Made by a program: the position numbers and the translations under genes
Source of the DNA: Opitutaceae bacterium
GTDB taxonomy: Bacteria > Verrucomicrobiota > Verrucomicrobiia > Opitutales > Opitutaceae
NCBI GenBank assembly: GCA_031254955.1
Contig: JAIRTK010000431.1
Location: 1 to 6,336 of the forward strand
Length of the DNA: 6,336 nucleotides
Direction: 5' to 3'
Shown here: positions 5,476-6,336 of the stretch, in pieces
How the letters are laid out: each line of letters starts with the position of its first letter
Position numbering within the stretch: position 1 is the first letter of the stretch
The notes under the pieces: generated by a model
What the model was told of the DNA's origin: nothing
The model's database searches: none
What the model saw: only the letters and a program-made list of their open reading frames with translations

Positions 5476-5746
5476 ATGGTCAGAATGGAACGACCAAACC
5501 AAATAAAAGAAATCGGGCACTTAAGCATTGCTTGTCTTGCACGGACCTTCTTAAATGGTGAAGTTAAGCAAATTATTCATAGCACATTACGAAGAACGGA
5601 ATCTGCCGTATGTCGCAGAAGTTGTAGCGGCTTTGCGTACTGGTGTTGCGCACATTGCGTACAAGGTCGTCGATGCGAAAAAAAGTTCTGAAGCCGAGCG
5701 TTTGCAGTTATGGGGAAAAAAAGATACACCTATCCAGTGGTGCTGA
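5476..5746 (+). pseudogene. Unknown small ORF, probably split by a one-base frameshift
   Basis: Two overlapping + frames seem to be halves of one small gene. The upstream frame starts at ATG 5476 with a good ribosome site (GAGGTG, 6 nt spacing) and reads sensibly for 32 codons, including IKEIGHLSIACLARTFLNGE. It then becomes Cys/Arg-rich nonsense until a stop at 5691. The downstream frame (ATG 5555, stop 5746, 63 codons) lacks a ribosome site. From 5573 it reads well, with FIAHYEERNLPYVAEVVAAL and then RTGVAHIAYKVVDAKK. Dropping one A near 5572 would join them into an 89-aa protein. I do not recognise the family. The AT-richer composition and odd context suggest foreign origin. Alternatives are a sequencing error, a programmed frameshift, or a genuine 63-aa protein from ATG 5555. 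Confidence 0.35.
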
Positions 5747-5761
5747 TAGGATGCATAAATG

Positions 5762-5788
5762 AATAAAAAAGATCTCCTTTCGGAGACC
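5762..5788 (-). terminator. Intrinsic terminator of the isomerase-like gene
   Basis: Read on the minus strand, GGTCTCC (5788-5782) and GGAGATC (5777-5771) form a 7-bp stem with one G-U pair, closed by a GAAA tetraloop and followed immediately by six T residues (5770-5765). It lies about 70 nt past the stop of the minus-strand gene ending at 5859. On the + strand the hairpin lacks a T-run, so it acts in one direction only. Confidence 0.82.
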
Positions 5789-5858
5789 GTCCTCGAAATG
5801 AAGGAGAGGTTTTCCCAATCAGAAGCGACGATAGGTCCGCCCTTCGGGGATATGCCGC

Positions 5859-6336
5859 TCAGCCCTTGTGCGTGGGCATGATCAGTTCGCGGAAGAAGGC
5901 GGTGGATTCGGTGGCGTCACCCTTGGCGACGAGGGCGCGCATCGCCGCCATGTTTTCGGGCGTGAGCAGTTTTTCCACGCCCTGCAGGAAGCGGACGCTC
6001 TCGCGCACGGCGCGCATGCCGTCCTCACGATATGGATACTGGTCCATCGAGTACCAGCCGTTGTAGCCGATCTCGCGCAGCCAGAAGAGCAGTTCCACGT
6101 ACTCCACAAAATGCAGCGACCCGACGATCATATCGTCATCCCAGGTGCGGTAGTTGTCGTTAAAGTGCATGTGGAAGAGTTTGTCGCCGTAGTGATGCAA
6201 CATGACCGCGGACTCGGCCACGTTCTCGCCCGCCATCAGGGCGTGGCCCACGTCGATGCACACGCCGACATTCGGCAGGCCGATCTCCTGCACCATGAGC
6301 AGCGTGTCGGCGGCGCGGGCGTGATAGGAGCGGTTG
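5859..6336 (-). CDS. Xylose-isomerase-like TIM-barrel sugar (phosphate) isomerase/epimerase, 5' end outside window
   Basis: C-terminal 158 residues of a sugar phosphate isomerase/epimerase-type (AP endonuclease 2 fold) TIM-barrel enzyme; the frame is still open at the window edge. Such metal enzymes interconvert aldoses and ketoses or epimerise them in the cytoplasm. Visible motifs, numbered from the edge, are GVCIDVGH (24-31, with D28 and H31), LFHMHFND (53-60, with H57), WDDDMIVGS (65-73) and GWYSMDQYPYRED (93-105, with D98). These lie where the barrel's metal and substrate ligands are expected. HFND followed by DDDxxVGS recalls the non-E. coli type of L-rhamnose isomerase, and D98 stands where many relatives have Glu, which also fits that group. 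This is a resemblance from memory, so I give no symbol. The missing N-terminal part would hold the first Glu ligand. A terminator follows at 5762-5788. With the neighbouring esterase it suggests a glycan-use locus, though the two genes converge and are not one operon. Confidence 0.85.
   Translation of the reverse strand, partial: NRSYHARAADTLLMVQEIGLPNVGVCIDVGHALMAGENVAESAVMLHHYGDKLFHMHFNDNYRTWDDDMIVGSLHFVEYVELLFWLREIGYNGWYSMDQYPYREDGMRAVRESVRFLQGVEKLLTPENMAAMRALVAKGDATESTAFFRELIMPTHKG

Noticed and set aside
5759..5881. 40-residue + ORF starting MNKKDLLSETVLEMKERF with AGGA 7 nt upstream
   Set aside because: The start looks good, but the first codons coincide with the T-run and hairpin of the minus-strand terminator, and the last part overlaps the convergent isomerase gene. 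The terminator explains the sequence better. A tiny gene is not excluded.

Overview
The window looks like a piece of chromosome from a GC-rich, Gram-negative polysaccharide degrader. My best guess is a member of the Verrucomicrobiota close to Opitutaceae. This rests on gene content (an exported sialate-O-acetylesterase-type esterase beside a sugar isomerase-like protein), on codon use, and on abundant palindromic repeats of the GCAGGCATCCAGCCTGC and GGCATGGGCGACTC types. The taxonomy is an inference from style, not from a marker gene.

Layout. Positions 1-557 hold no convincing protein gene. They carry a REP-like hairpin (1-41), a palindromic element with imperfect inverted ends (about 78-262), a 10-bp stem-loop (302-332) and a very small CRISPR-like array (357-503). 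The array has one complete 34-nt repeat, two half repeats and two spacers of exactly 38 nt. No cas gene is in view.

Positions 558-3067 are a tightly coupled two-gene unit on the + strand. The first gene is a VTT/TVP38 (DedA-like) membrane protein with an unusual Gly/Ala-rich tail built from 5-residue periods. The second is xseA, the large subunit of exodeoxyribonuclease VII. The stop of the first and the start of the second overlap as ATGA.

Positions 3068-3856 are a repeat-rich spacer. It contains a G-rich tandem repeat, a pair of REP palindromes that can fold on each other, and a minus-strand remnant of a phage-type DUF1376 gene. Only the first ~62 residues of that remnant look authentic; the rest reads through repeat DNA. 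An AT-richer stretch with two inverted repeats precedes the next gene.

Positions 3857-5401 encode a complete secreted sialate O-acetylesterase (SASA) family protein. Next comes a small, AT-richer unknown ORF that appears split by a one-base frameshift (5476-5746). The window ends with the 3' part of a minus-strand xylose-isomerase-like TIM-barrel gene (5859-6336, 5' end outside the window), which has a good intrinsic terminator at 5762-5788.

The VTT/xseA pair is housekeeping (membrane, DNA repair). The esterase and the isomerase-like protein would fit deacetylation and catabolism of host or plant glycans. The DUF1376 remnant, the frameshifted ORF, the repeats and the orphan CRISPR fragment mark the spacers as places where foreign DNA has been inserted and has decayed.
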